Origin: CAZMNY01 sp964635375
Lineage (GTDB): Bacteria > Planctomycetota > Planctomycetia > Pirellulales > Pirellulaceae
NCBI GenBank assembly: GCA_964635375.1
Contig: CAZWOU010000001.1
Location: forward strand, 62,001-126,000
Direction of reading: 5' to 3'
Length of the DNA: 64,000 bases
Shown here: positions 42,756-51,542 of the stretch, in pieces
Position numbering within the stretch: the stretch's first letter is position 1
How the letters are laid out: each line of letters starts with the position of its first letter
Notes under the pieces: generated by a model
What the model saw: only the letters and a program-made list of their open reading frames with translations
The model's database searches: none
What the model was told of the DNA's origin: nothing
Translations under genes and position numbers: made by a program

Positions 42756-44483
42756 TTAACAGAGCAACGAACGTAGGTCCTCCAGCGACCGCGTATTGAC
42801 AACGTCGCACTTCTCCAAGCCGCCGCGGCGAGCTTGCAAGATGCCGAATCGCATGTTGGCCAGCCCGTCGATACTGTGGGCGTCCGTGTTGATCACGACC
42901 GGTATCCCCAGAGACTTGGCGGCGGCCAGATGTTGGTCGTGCAGATCGAGCCGTTGCGGGCTGGCGTTCAACTCAAGAATCTTGCCGTGCGTTTTCGCTG
43001 ATTGCATCACCGCTTCCATGTCCAATGCATATGGCTCCCGTTGATTGAGCAAGCGACCTGTGGGGTGGGCAATCGCCGAGACGTAGGGGTTCTCAATCGC
43101 GCCGAGTATTCGCTCGGTGATTTGCTCGCGAGGCTGCCGTTGGCCGTAGTGAACGCTCGCTAGAACCCAGTCGGCTTGGGCCAAGACGTCATCGGGCAAG
43201 TCCATCCCGCCCGCTTCAAGGATGTCGCATTCAATTCCTTTGAGCACCAGAAAACCGTCGTCCAAGGTGGCGTTGAAGGCCTCGATTTCGGCCCACTGGG
43301 CTAGCAGACGTTCCGGGTTGAGCCCTCGAGCCATAGCGACTCGCTGTGAGTGATCCGTGATCGCGATGTAGGACAGCCCCAGATCTCGAGCCGCCTTGAC
43401 CATTTGAGCCATGTCGTGGCGTCCATCGCTGGCAGTGGTGTGCATGTGCAAGTCGCCGCGAATATCGGAGAGCTCGATCAAGTCGGGTAACGCGTCGGAT
43501 TCCGCCCATTCGATTTCGCGCCTGCCCTCGCGAAGTTCGGGTGCAATGATCGGCAGTCCCAGCGAGCCGTAAACGCCCGCTTCCGTCGCTCCGGCCAGCT
43601 GGTCTTCCTTCTCGCCATCGACCTGAAAAACACCCCACTCGTTGACCTTCAAACCACGAGCTTTGGCCATCGCGCGAATGGCGACGTTATGTTCCTTTGA
43701 CCCCGTAAAATACTGCAGCGCAGCGCCAAACGATGCTTCGGGCACGACGCGCAGGTCGATCTGCAGGCCAGTGTCGAGTCGAACCGACATCTTCGTGTCG
43801 CCGCGAACAAGCACATCGGTCACACCCGAGAAATCGCCAAGTCGATTCATCACGTCGTTGTGGTCCCCGGAAACCACAAGCACGTCAAGGTCGCCCACCG
43901 TGTCGCGACGCCGACGGTAACTGCCCGCCAACTCCAACTGTTTGATGCTGGGGCAGGCCCTCAAGTGTTCGCTCAACGCCTGGGCAATCTCATCCGCCGC
44001 CTCCCAGTAGATCCGCCGATTGGCCGCCTCGGCGATGGCGAGTCCCTTGAGAATGATCTCTTCCGTCTTCAAGCCGAATCCCTTGAGTTCGCGCACGCGA
44101 CCTTCGTCACAAGCCGCCTTGAGTTGATCAAGATCGACGATGTTGAGTTCTTTGTAGAGCGCGGCAACCTTCTTCGGTCCCAAGTTCGGTATCCTCAGCA
44201 AAGCCAAGACCGACTTGGGCGTCTTCTCAAGCAATTCGTTCAGTTGCGGCAGTTCACCCGTTTGGACGAGGGTGACGCACTTCTCCGCAACGGCCTTTCC
44301 CACACCGTCGATTTCCATCAGCCGTGCGGTACCCTCGCTGACAAGATCAGCAATCGATTCGGTCATGTCTTGAATCGCGCGCGCCCCGTTGCGGTAAGCT
44401 CGCACACGAAAGGCATTCGCCCCGGTCACCTCAAGCAGATCGGCAATCAGGTCCAAAGTTCCGGCGATCTGTCCGTTCGTCAT
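42756..44483 (-). CDS. polX: Family X DNA polymerase with PHP domain (PolX)
   Basis: The 575-aa protein begins with a helix-hairpin-helix domain (FRVRAYRNGARAIQDM; EIDGVGKAVAEKCVTL; RIPNLGPKKVAALYKEL) and goes on to a Pol beta-type catalytic domain with LAGSYRRRRDTVGDLDVLVVSG (two Asp of the metal site). It ends in a PHP phosphoesterase domain (IRGDLHMHTTASDGRH; YIAITDHSQR; NTDAHSI). Bacterial PolX acts in gap repair, and the PHP domain supplies 3'-5' exonuclease or 3'-phosphate removal. ATG 44483 fits the family start. It follows a TGS GTPase gene by 39 bases. Confidence 0.96.
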   Translation of the reverse strand: MTNGQIAGTLDLIADLLEVTGANAFRVRAYRNGARAIQDMTESIADLVSEGTARLMEIDGVGKAVAEKCVTLVQTGELPQLNELLEKTPKSVLALLRIPNLGPKKVAALYKELNIVDLDQLKAACDEGRVRELKGFGLKTEEIILKGLAIAEAANRRIYWEAADEIAQALSEHLRACPSIKQLELAGSYRRRRDTVGDLDVLVVSGDHNDVMNRLGDFSGVTDVLVRGDTKMSVRLDTGLQIDLRVVPEASFGAALQYFTGSKEHNVAIRAMAKARGLKVNEWGVFQVDGEKEDQLAGATEAGVYGSLGLPIIAPELREGRREIEWAESDALPDLIELSDIRGDLHMHTTASDGRHDMAQMVKAARDLGLSYIAITDHSQRVAMARGLNPERLLAQWAEIEAFNATLDDGFLVLKGIECDILEAGGMDLPDDVLAQADWVLASVHYGQRQPREQITERILGAIENPYVSAIAHPTGRLLNQREPYALDMEAVMQSAKTHGKILELNASPQRLDLHDQHLAAAKSLGIPVVINTDAHSIDGLANMRFGILQARRGGLEKCDVVNTRSLEDLRSLLC

Positions 44484-44522
44484 CCGCTCGTTCCCAAGAA
44501 GAAATGGACATCCGCCGGGCAT

Positions 44523-45509
44523 TTAGTGAATCTCAACGATGTCTTTGTCATGGACGATGTAGTCCCTTTTCACGACTGCCCCATCGTGCACTTTGCTGCC
44601 CCAAACTCTTGCAAAGCGAAGGTTCTCAGCTAAGTCGTGGTGAATCAACTCAGCGACGTCACCAAGCGAGCCGCCGCGGCGAATGGTAAACGGCTTCTGA
44701 AAGTCAGCCTCCTTCTGATTGGGCATCTTCGTGTAGACGCGCACGACGTCAAGGGCCCGAAACACGGATTCCCTCAGCTCGCTGACTCCTTCACCCGACT
44801 CGGCCGAGATCGAAAGCCGGCGAAACTCAAATTCAGATGACTCCCGAAACGCTTCGGCTCGCTCTCTCGCGTCGGGCAAGTCGATCTTGTTAAGCACGAG
44901 GAACGTCTCGGTGAGCGCCAAGCCGACATCGCTGGGTGACAGGTAGGTGGACGTGGCTAATTGAGTCTTCGTTTGCATTAGCCGGTCGACGACTTCCCGA
45001 GCCTGCGAGGCTGGTCTGTCAACACTGAGATCGACAAGCAGCAATACGAGGTCGGCGCCTCGAATCAACGCCTGGGTGTCCGCGTCAAGATAGTCGCTAG
45101 TGATCGGCGGCGTATCGATTAGCTGAACAAGAATGTCCTCATAGGGCATCATTCCCGGCGTCGGTTCACGAGTAGAAAACGGGTATGCGGCGATTTCCGG
45201 CTCTGCCTTCGACAGCGTTTTCAACAATTGGCTCTTGCCAACGTTTGGGGCGCCGATCAGCAGCACGCGTCCCGCGCCTTGATGCGGGATCCGCAACCTC
45301 GTCGCCTTGCCCGTCGTCCTGCCCTCCAGACACGCCTTCTTGGCCAGCGAGATCTTCTGTTTCAGGTCCGCCTGCAGCCGCTCGGTCCCTTTGTGCTTCG
45401 GCAGTTCGCGAAACAAGACTCGCAGACAATCCAGCTCTTCCTCCGCTGTCTGCGCATCGCGATACGCCCGCTCGGCCTTCCGATATCGCTGTGTGAGGTT
45501 TGCGGCCAT
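44523..45509 (-). CDS. TGS-domain GTPase (Obg/DRG-like)
   Basis: The 328-aa protein has an N-terminal helical part (RYRKAERAYRDAQTAEEELDC), then a GTPase domain: GAPNVGKSQLLKTLS (G1), a DTPP-type G3 (LIDTPPITSDY), NKID (G4, FLVLNKIDLP) and SAESGEG (G5). A C-terminal TGS domain ends in GAVVKRDYIVHDKDIVEIH, as in DRG-like proteins. These GTPases act with ribosomes or RNA; this subgroup's role is unknown to me. ATG 45509 is chosen because the open frame upstream has no family character. Confidence 0.9.
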   Translation of the reverse strand: MAANLTQRYRKAERAYRDAQTAEEELDCLRVLFRELPKHKGTERLQADLKQKISLAKKACLEGRTTGKATRLRIPHQGAGRVLLIGAPNVGKSQLLKTLSKAEPEIAAYPFSTREPTPGMMPYEDILVQLIDTPPITSDYLDADTQALIRGADLVLLLVDLSVDRPASQAREVVDRLMQTKTQLATSTYLSPSDVGLALTETFLVLNKIDLPDARERAEAFRESSEFEFRRLSISAESGEGVSELRESVFRALDVVRVYTKMPNQKEADFQKPFTIRRGGSLGDVAELIHHDLAENLRFARVWGSKVHDGAVVKRDYIVHDKDIVEIH

Positions 45510-45735
45510 CGTGTTTGCCCAAACGAACGGTGTCGTCTGAGGATGAAGTTGATTCGAGTTGACGAGATCCTTCTCGACTTCTGTCCGATGCCAAAACTGT
45601 AGCAGAATACAACCGACTTGGCGGCGGGATGCTTGCGTGACTTTTGCTCGAACCGCCTGAGCGGCTTCCCCCTGCGGACAAAAATGGTTTGGTTGATTGA
45701 CGGCCGAAGCCAGCCGAGACGAAGGGCTGCGCAAC

Positions 45736-46326
45736 ATGCCAGCCCAGGGGAAGCGAAACGGCGAAGCCGCGAGCGCCCCCCTGATCTACCTCGAGCTCAC
45801 ACTGTCCAACCCGACGGATCGCGATCTGGTTGAGGCCGTGAAGCAAGCGGACCAGCTTCGCTGGGTGATCCTGAGAGGAACCAGGGTCACGCCAGAGGGG
45901 CTTGACGCTCTGCGACGATTGCCATCGCTTGTCTCCCTTTTTGCGGACGGCGCCTTGGTGAGCGATGCTGGCGTCAGAGCGTTAGACACGCAGCCAAGTC
46001 TTCGCTTCGCAAGGCTAGAAAAGGGTGGCTTGACCGACCAGGGCGTGGGACACTTTGTCGCCAATGCCCCCAATCTCCGAAACCTATCCCTTCCCGCCAA
46101 CCCAGGCATCACATCCACAGGCGCCGCAGAGATTGCCAAATTAACGCGAGTCCGCTATGTCGATCTCTCGAGCACATCCGTTGACGACGATGGCCTGCTG
46201 GCCATCGCCCAATGCAAGCCGCTGAATGAACTACGCGTTCTCTCGTCAAAAGTGACTTTTGCTGGAGTAGAACAGTTCAAACGCATGCGACCCGATGTGA
46301 AGTTGAATCACAACGCGGTTCGTTAG
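45736..46326 (+). CDS. Leucine-rich-repeat protein
   Basis: This protein of about 196 aa has roughly five LRR units of the L-x-x-L-x-L-x-x-T-x-V-T-D-x-G-L type, such as LRWVILRGTRVTPEGLDAL, LRNLSLPANPGITSTGAAEI and RVRYVDLSSTSVDDDGL. No signal peptide is visible with this start. Another in-frame start (TTG 45697) is possible. LRR proteins of this style are common in planctomycetes; the partner is unknown. Its stop overlaps the convergent gene's stop by four bases. Confidence 0.75.
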   Translation: MPAQGKRNGEAASAPLIYLELTLSNPTDRDLVEAVKQADQLRWVILRGTRVTPEGLDALRRLPSLVSLFADGALVSDAGVRALDTQPSLRFARLEKGGLTDQGVGHFVANAPNLRNLSLPANPGITSTGAAEIAKLTRVRYVDLSSTSVDDDGLLAIAQCKPLNELRVLSSKVTFAGVEQFKRMRPDVKLNHNAVR

Positions 46327-47678
46327 CGAATCGAGCGCCAACCCGAATCGTCCAGCTTTCGCGTCGGTTGGCGATGCACTCGCTGGCCCCCAAGCGGTTG
46401 AGTGGCGGAAACTGGGCTGCGATTGACCGAAGGCTTCTTTGCATCCGGCCAAACGGCTCGGTACACGACGCGTTGAAGGCGAGGCGCGGAGTCCCTTGCC
46501 GTGCGGTCGCGGGGAGTCATCAATCTGGGCGCGACAGGATAGCCGCTCCGGTCTTGATCGGGGTCGGGTATCAGGCTGTCTCGGTTCATACCTTCGTTCT
46601 TGTCCGAATTCGAATCCAAGCTTCTTGGCGCTAGCGGCGTTCCGCGAGTGGAGGCGGTCGGGCTTGATGACACCCGATCGAATTCTCGACGTCGAACGGA
46701 TCCCATTGTGGCTGGTTCGGGCGGATCGCCTTGCAGACGCGGGCGTCGTTCTGATGGTTCTAGCGTCTCTTCACGAATCACTTCTGCGTCCCGGGGAATC
46801 AGCCGATCGCCAGGGCGAATAATTCTCGAACGATTGTAGTACGGGTCGGTCGCCGGTCGCTGGCCCGCTGGTGCGGCAGACGCCGGAGTCCCCGTCGGTT
46901 CGCACCAGGGCTCGCTCGCCATCGCGGCGGGCTGTCGGCGAGGGAACAGCGATGTGCGCTGTTGAACTTGCCAGCGGTAGGCGGTGCACTGTTGCATCTG
47001 CTGAACCACCTGTCCCGTCACTGGATCGACCTGGCTGACCGGTCGGAAGTAAGTCACCGGAACTCGCTGCCACACAGGACGAAAGGAGGTTCGCGGGTTG
47101 TAGTTCGTGGTCGTCGAGGCATAGGGTCGGCAAGGCGTTAAGCCGCCGCACGCGTTCTGCCAACTGAACCAGCTGCCGAAGAACGATCGACGGGCCGGCG
47201 CTGGCGGGTAATAAGCGGTCGTTGGCGGGTAATTCGTCGTAGTCGGCGCCCGATAGAACGTCGTCGTCGGGGACCGATAGTACGTCGTACGCGGAGCTCG
47301 GTAGAAAGTGGTCGCGGGTTGCGAAACCACTGGCGCGCCATAGTTCGAGTAGGGCGCGTAATAGGACGTCGCGGCTGCCGTCGTTGGGTAAGCGCCCAGT
47401 CCTCGTGAATATTGCGCCTGTGAATAGGGACGCTGTGAATAGAGATTCTGTGAATAGAGGCCCTGGGAATAGGGAGCATAGTTCGTCGTGTAGTGAGTTG
47501 CAGCGGGGCCGGCGCCATAATAGGAGCCAGTGGGGAAATGGCCGACCATCGTCGGCGCGTATTGAACCGGTCGCGGCCGCCACATCCAGTCGAACAGGCC
47601 AGCTTCGCTCGTATTGGCCGGCGCCACGAAACAACACGTGACGGCAGCAGTCAAGACGATTCTCATGATGCGGTGCAT
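46323..47678 (-). CDS. Secreted Tyr/Ser/Gln- and Pro/Thr-repeat protein
   Basis: The 451-aa protein has a signal peptide (MHRIMRIVLTAAVTCCFVAP, cut near TSEA) and GGGGAG eight bases before its ATG. Low-complexity repeats follow: a five-residue YSQxx array at about residues 70-93 (YSQGLYSQNLYSQRPYSQAQ), then TTFYRAP/TTYYRSP/TTTFYRAP units (about 121-150). A conserved-looking middle (WFSWQNACGGLTPCRPYAS; RVPVTYFRPVSQVDPVTGQV; CTAYRWQVQQ) precedes an Arg/Pro-rich C-terminal half. I suspect an envelope or coat protein. Function unknown. Confidence 0.8.
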   Translation of the reverse strand: MHRIMRIVLTAAVTCCFVAPANTSEAGLFDWMWRPRPVQYAPTMVGHFPTGSYYGAGPAATHYTTNYAPYSQGLYSQNLYSQRPYSQAQYSRGLGAYPTTAAATSYYAPYSNYGAPVVSQPATTFYRAPRTTYYRSPTTTFYRAPTTTNYPPTTAYYPPAPARRSFFGSWFSWQNACGGLTPCRPYASTTTNYNPRTSFRPVWQRVPVTYFRPVSQVDPVTGQVVQQMQQCTAYRWQVQQRTSLFPRRQPAAMASEPWCEPTGTPASAAPAGQRPATDPYYNRSRIIRPGDRLIPRDAEVIREETLEPSERRPRLQGDPPEPATMGSVRRREFDRVSSSPTASTRGTPLAPRSLDSNSDKNEGMNRDSLIPDPDQDRSGYPVAPRLMTPRDRTARDSAPRLQRVVYRAVWPDAKKPSVNRSPVSATQPLGGQRVHRQPTRKLDDSGWRSIR

Positions 47679-47942
47679 CGCAAACTCCCCAGTTTCAATT
47701 TCAGCGTACTATCCGGCGCAATGGCATGCTGAAAGGTAGGTCATCGGCGGCTGAACGTGAGACAAAATCAAAGAAATTCACTTCAACTTATTGTCCTACT
47801 ATTCAATCGCAACACTCGCGGACTTTAGCGAACTCGCGCAAACACGGCGCCTGTAGCGCGACAATGTCAACTAGGCTGGTTGCGTAGCTCGCAGAATCGT
47901 CACAACCCGAACAGTTAGTTGGACGCCGAGACGACGTCGCCT

Positions 47943-48551
47943 CTAACCGTGTAGCCGTCTGCGAGATTGGTAGATGTCGTAGAGGGCGAACAGAGTTTCG
48001 CGGGCGTCGTGATGCCGAGCAAAACAGTCCGCGACATCTTGGCGAGTCACGATGCTCCAGTCATTGTCGAGCAGTCGGCCAACCACGGCCTCCAACACTG
48101 GCAATGCTGGCGTCAACTGCAGCAGCACAGGCAACTCGAGCTTTCGGTGGACCGTGGTCAGAAGAGTGACGCCACGGCGTTTGGCAAGCCTAGTCATCAG
48201 CCAGCGACGCCAGCGAGCCAGCTGCTCATAACCGTCAACCACGACAAGTGTCCGCTCATCCCAGCCATCGGCAAAACCGCTCGCCGGCTTCCAGTGACAA
48301 CCACTCTGCAGTTGAATCGACTCGACGCGCCAGCCCTCTTGTTCGAACCATCCCTTGAGCGCGTGGCACAAGGTCGATTTCCCCACGCCGTGAGGCCCCA
48401 CGATGGACGCGGAACGCAGATGCTGAAGTCGGCCAGCCAACTCGGCCAAAGTGCACTCGGTGTCGACAAAGAGAAAGGGAATCTCGCCCGGTTGCACAAA
48501 TCGAGTGCTAAAGGGGTTTTCAACGACGTGCGGCTTGGGCATCCGATTCAA
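47943..48551 (-). CDS. P-loop ATPase of the arrestin-like cassette
   Basis: This 202-aa protein has the P-loop GPHGVGKST (52-60) and a Walker B-like LVVVDGYEQL (102-111), followed by a helical remainder. It lacks further domains, which makes it a short stand-alone ATPase. The start is uncertain: TTG 48551 has AAGGTGG at good spacing and sits five bases after the previous stop; ATG 48542 is the alternative. The opening ENPFSTRFVQPGEIPFLF I remember from planctomycete proteins. It is the last gene of the cassette whose other members are beta-sandwich proteins, so it may assist them. Confidence 0.75.
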   Translation of the reverse strand: MNRMPKPHVVENPFSTRFVQPGEIPFLFVDTECTLAELAGRLQHLRSASIVGPHGVGKSTLCHALKGWFEQEGWRVESIQLQSGCHWKPASGFADGWDERTLVVVDGYEQLARWRRWLMTRLAKRRGVTLLTTVHRKLELPVLLQLTPALPVLEAVVGRLLDNDWSIVTRQDVADCFARHHDARETLFALYDIYQSRRRLHG

Positions 48552-48556
48552 GAAAA

Positions 48557-48994
48557 CTATCCACCTTCTCTGAGAGCCCTGTCGACCAACTCGTGCTCAT
48601 CCTCAACCTCATGAGCCGCGGCTAGCCGGCCCAGCTGAAAGGGAAAGTCAAAATGAAAATCCTTCCCGCTCCGCATGAATACTCGAACGCGAATCGCCCA
48701 ACGGATCTTGAGGATCACACCCTCATAGCTGAGGGGCGAGCGAGGCAAGCGGGCCTCGAATCGTCGCAAGGCCAGCAATTCGGATTCGGCATCTTCGCCC
48801 TGCGTAATCCGTTCAAAGAAGTGCACGCCCAAGTTTTCATCACCCTTGCCTTCAGTTCGCCAGAGCACGGAGACTTCGATCGCAGTCACAGGATCGGTCG
48901 GCGCAGCGTCGACTTGGCAAGCGAAACGAATCAGCTCGCCAGGCTCGAAACCCGCGTCGCCGCGGTCGGCGCGAATGCTGATCAACGGCTCCAT
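48557..48994 (-). CDS. Small arrestin-like beta-sandwich protein
   Basis: The 145-aa product starts at ATG 48994, with a textbook GGAGG upstream. It begins MEPLISIRADRGDAGFEPGE, then FACQVDAAPTDPVTAIEVSV, LWRTEGKGDENLGVHFFERI, and ends with basic and acidic helices. The alternating strands resemble an arrestin- or Spo0M-like sandwich, though no firm family match is possible by eye. No signal peptide. It overlaps the preceding membrane protein gene by 13 bases and is followed after five bases by the ATPase, so the three form one unit. Confidence 0.7.
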   Translation of the reverse strand: MEPLISIRADRGDAGFEPGELIRFACQVDAAPTDPVTAIEVSVLWRTEGKGDENLGVHFFERITQGEDAESELLALRRFEARLPRSPLSYEGVILKIRWAIRVRVFMRSGKDFHFDFPFQLGRLAAAHEVEDEHELVDRALREGG

Positions 48995-50055
48995 ATCGTC
49001 TCCTCCTCTTGCTTGGCGACCGGTTCCGTGACGTCCGGAGGAAAGACGATAATGGGAAAGCTGCGCTCCAAGGGCTGCCGCGAGACTGGATCCGAGCGGA
49101 CAATCAACTTCCAATTCACCGCGTTGTGATCAGAGCAGAAGGTGTGCATCGCATCCGCTGGAATGGCCACGCGGCAGGTCTGCATGAAGGGCTGCCCCGG
49201 CTCGATCTTGACATCCCGTTCGCGGTGGAGCAGTTGCCGGTAGGTCGCATGAGTTTCCGAGCGAACGTCAGTCCCCTGTTGAAACGTCGCCTCCTCCTCA
49301 CATACCAACCAGAGTTCAAGCGATCGAAAACGGAGCGCGCCCGCCTGAGAGTAGGCAGCCTCGTAGTCGCATCCTGGGCTAAATGGCACGTCGGAGACCT
49401 CCACCGACGTTGGACCGATCGAAGCCAGGGCCCAAAGCTGTCGGACGAAGAACTGAAACGCCCACGCACCAACGCCCAAGAAAGGGGCGCCGAAACCTAG
49501 AAGCAGCCAACCAGACCGGCCCGACTGAAGATAATTGACGGCAACCACCAACGTCGACACAGCCGCAGCCAACCATGCCACGCAGAGCGCCGCACCGGCA
49601 AGCAATTTCCATACGGGCGTGTCCGATGGCGGCAAGCGATATGGGAGAAGCACGCCAGGACTATTGATCATGTCCGGGTGATTTGGAACACTCGGACACT
49701 CGCTGCGCTGAGGCAACGCTTCGGCAAGCAGTTCCAAGTCGGCCGCGTGTTTCGCCAACGCCGAGCGTCGCTCGGGAGACGCATTGATCGTCAACAGCGA
49801 GCGAATCAGCCCGCCGCCGCCGATGACGGAAAACGTCAGCACAACGAGGATCACCGACCAATAGCCTTTTCCGACTTCAATTTGAGCAGGTCCATCGGCC
49901 ACAAGTTGCCAAGTCAGGACGGCCGTCAGAGAGAGAACGCCAAGTAGGAAAAGCGTCGCGAAGAAAGCTGCCTCACCCAATCGGCCAACCCATCGCGCAC
50001 CGGTCCGCCGGGCGCCTCGCTTCTTGCCACCATATAGCCAATGGGTTCGCGCCAC
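48982..50055 (-). CDS. Four-span membrane protein with arrestin-like tail
   Basis: The 357-aa protein starts at GTG 50055 (GGAAGAC upstream). It has two N-terminal spans (AAFFATLFLLGVLSLTAVLTW; WSVILVVLTFSVIGGGGLI) and two more at about 150-200 (LLAGAALCVAWLAAAVSTLVV; GWLLLGFGAPFLGVGAWAFQ). The C-terminal half is strand-rich: LELWLVCEEEATFQQGTD, CRVAIPADAMHTFCSDHNAV, WKLIVRSDPVSRQPLERSFP, a pattern I link with arrestin-like or DUF3592-type proteins. It is first in the cassette and probably anchors its partners at the membrane. Confidence 0.75.
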   Translation of the reverse strand: MARTHWLYGGKKRGARRTGARWVGRLGEAAFFATLFLLGVLSLTAVLTWQLVADGPAQIEVGKGYWSVILVVLTFSVIGGGGLIRSLLTINASPERRSALAKHAADLELLAEALPQRSECPSVPNHPDMINSPGVLLPYRLPPSDTPVWKLLAGAALCVAWLAAAVSTLVVAVNYLQSGRSGWLLLGFGAPFLGVGAWAFQFFVRQLWALASIGPTSVEVSDVPFSPGCDYEAAYSQAGALRFRSLELWLVCEEEATFQQGTDVRSETHATYRQLLHRERDVKIEPGQPFMQTCRVAIPADAMHTFCSDHNAVNWKLIVRSDPVSRQPLERSFPIIVFPPDVTEPVAKQEEETIWSR

Positions 50056-50099
50056 GTCTTCCGATTTCCTTCTCTGGTCAAAACTTACTGGGTTGCGAG

Positions 50100-50128
50100 T
50101 TGTGCTTCTGATAACCTGTTCGTATCAA
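50100..50128 (+). promoter_or_regulatory. Candidate promoter of the PQQ-like gene at 50178
   Basis: TTGTGC (50100-50105) and TATCAA (50123-50128) with a 17-base spacer, leaving about 43 bases to the start at 50178. Both boxes are imperfect. Confidence 0.35.
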
Positions 50129-50177
50129 ACTATGACTATTGTGCCTAATACTCCCCGCCGGGGAAGAGTCACATTCT

Positions 50178-51518
50178 ATGAAAATACTGAGCATTTCTAG
50201 ATTTGCAGGGGTCTCGCTGGCGCCGAGACGCCCGAAAATCGCCCTAACCAACAAACCTTCCCAACTCACGGCAGGCGGCTTCCTCCTCTTGGCGGCCGCG
50301 GCGATAACGCCGACAACGAACGCGGGCGACTGGCCTCAACTTCTAGGCCCCAATCGCAATGGTGTCGCACAAGGCGAGCAACTACTTGATTCGTGGCCCG
50401 ACGGCGGGCCCACACGACTTTGGACCAAGCCGCTAGGAACGGGCTATGCCGGCGTCGCAATCCAAGGCGATCGAGTCGTTTCGTTTCACCGAGTTGGCGG
50501 ATCCGAACGCGTCGAGGCCTTCACGGTCGGCGGCGAATTGGCCTGGAAGCAAGATTTTTCCGCCAATTACCGAGGCGGCGCGAATCCCGATGATGGGCCT
50601 CGCTGCACTCCAGTGATCGACGGAGATCAAGTCCTTGCCTTCGGTGCGGCCGCAGATCTCTACTGCGTTTCCTTGGCGGACGGCGCAACGCGATGGATCC
50701 GAAACCTCTCCGAAGATTACTCGCTGCCCCAAAGCTATTTTGGCGTCGGCTCCTCGCCCATCGTGATCGGCGACCGCGTTTTGATCAATCTCGGCGCCCG
50801 CGGCGCCGGTCTGATCGCGCTTGACCGAAAGACAGGCGAAACCGTGTGGAAACAGACCGATGAAAACGCCAGCTACTCCTCCCCTATCGCTATTCAACTT
50901 AACAACAACACAAACGTCCTCTTTATTACGCGGTACAACGCCGTTTGTGTTCAGCCGAAAGATGGAAAAGAGGTCTTTCGGTTCAAATTTGGCAAACGCG
51001 GCCCGACCGTCAACGCAGCCACTCCGCTGTTTCACGATGGCGTTCTGTTTCTCACCGCCAGTTATGGAATCGGAGCGCAAGCCCACCAGATAAAAGAGGG
51101 CGCCGTCGCTCAAGTTTGGGCCGATGACAGAACCTTGTCGTCCCAGTACGCCACGGCCGTTCTCAGCGATGGATACTTGTTCGGCTGCCATGGGCGTGAA
51201 GATATCGGGGTCGCTGCCTTTCGCTGCGTCGACGCGAGGACAGGAGAAGTCAAATGGTCCCAGGATGATTTCGGAGTCGCCCACGTCATTCAGGCGGGCC
51301 CTCGCCTGCTGATCCAAACCACGGACGGACGGTTGGAACTGGCCAAAGTCAACACGACTCGGTTTGAACGGATCGCCCACTCGCAAGTCGCCGAAGGCTC
51401 CACTCGAGCCGTCCCTGCGCTGGCCGACGGGCGACTCTTCATTCGTCAAAACAACGGCAAACAAGGCGCGCTGATCTGCCTGCAAGTTGGGAAGATAAAC
51501 AGGCAACGAAAACGGTGA
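50178..51518 (+). CDS. Secreted PQQ-binding-like beta-propeller protein
   Basis: The 446-aa protein starts at 50178 and has an N-terminal hydrophobic stretch (GGFLLLAAAAITPTTNA), then DWPQLLGPNRNGV, a recurring opening of planctomycete propeller proteins. Blades follow with LIALDRKTGETVWKQTDENA, CVDARTGEVKWSQDDFG and similar. The N-terminus before the span is about 40 residues with several basic residues, longer than a usual signal peptide. It carries no Cys pair or catalytic residues I can name. It faces the cassette divergently and the helicase convergently. Confidence 0.9.
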   Translation: MKILSISRFAGVSLAPRRPKIALTNKPSQLTAGGFLLLAAAAITPTTNAGDWPQLLGPNRNGVAQGEQLLDSWPDGGPTRLWTKPLGTGYAGVAIQGDRVVSFHRVGGSERVEAFTVGGELAWKQDFSANYRGGANPDDGPRCTPVIDGDQVLAFGAAADLYCVSLADGATRWIRNLSEDYSLPQSYFGVGSSPIVIGDRVLINLGARGAGLIALDRKTGETVWKQTDENASYSSPIAIQLNNNTNVLFITRYNAVCVQPKDGKEVFRFKFGKRGPTVNAATPLFHDGVLFLTASYGIGAQAHQIKEGAVAQVWADDRTLSSQYATAVLSDGYLFGCHGREDIGVAAFRCVDARTGEVKWSQDDFGVAHVIQAGPRLLIQTTDGRLELAKVNTTRFERIAHSQVAEGSTRAVPALADGRLFIRQNNGKQGALICLQVGKINRQRKR

Positions 51519-51542
51519 GATGACCGCCAACCCCGAACTCGC

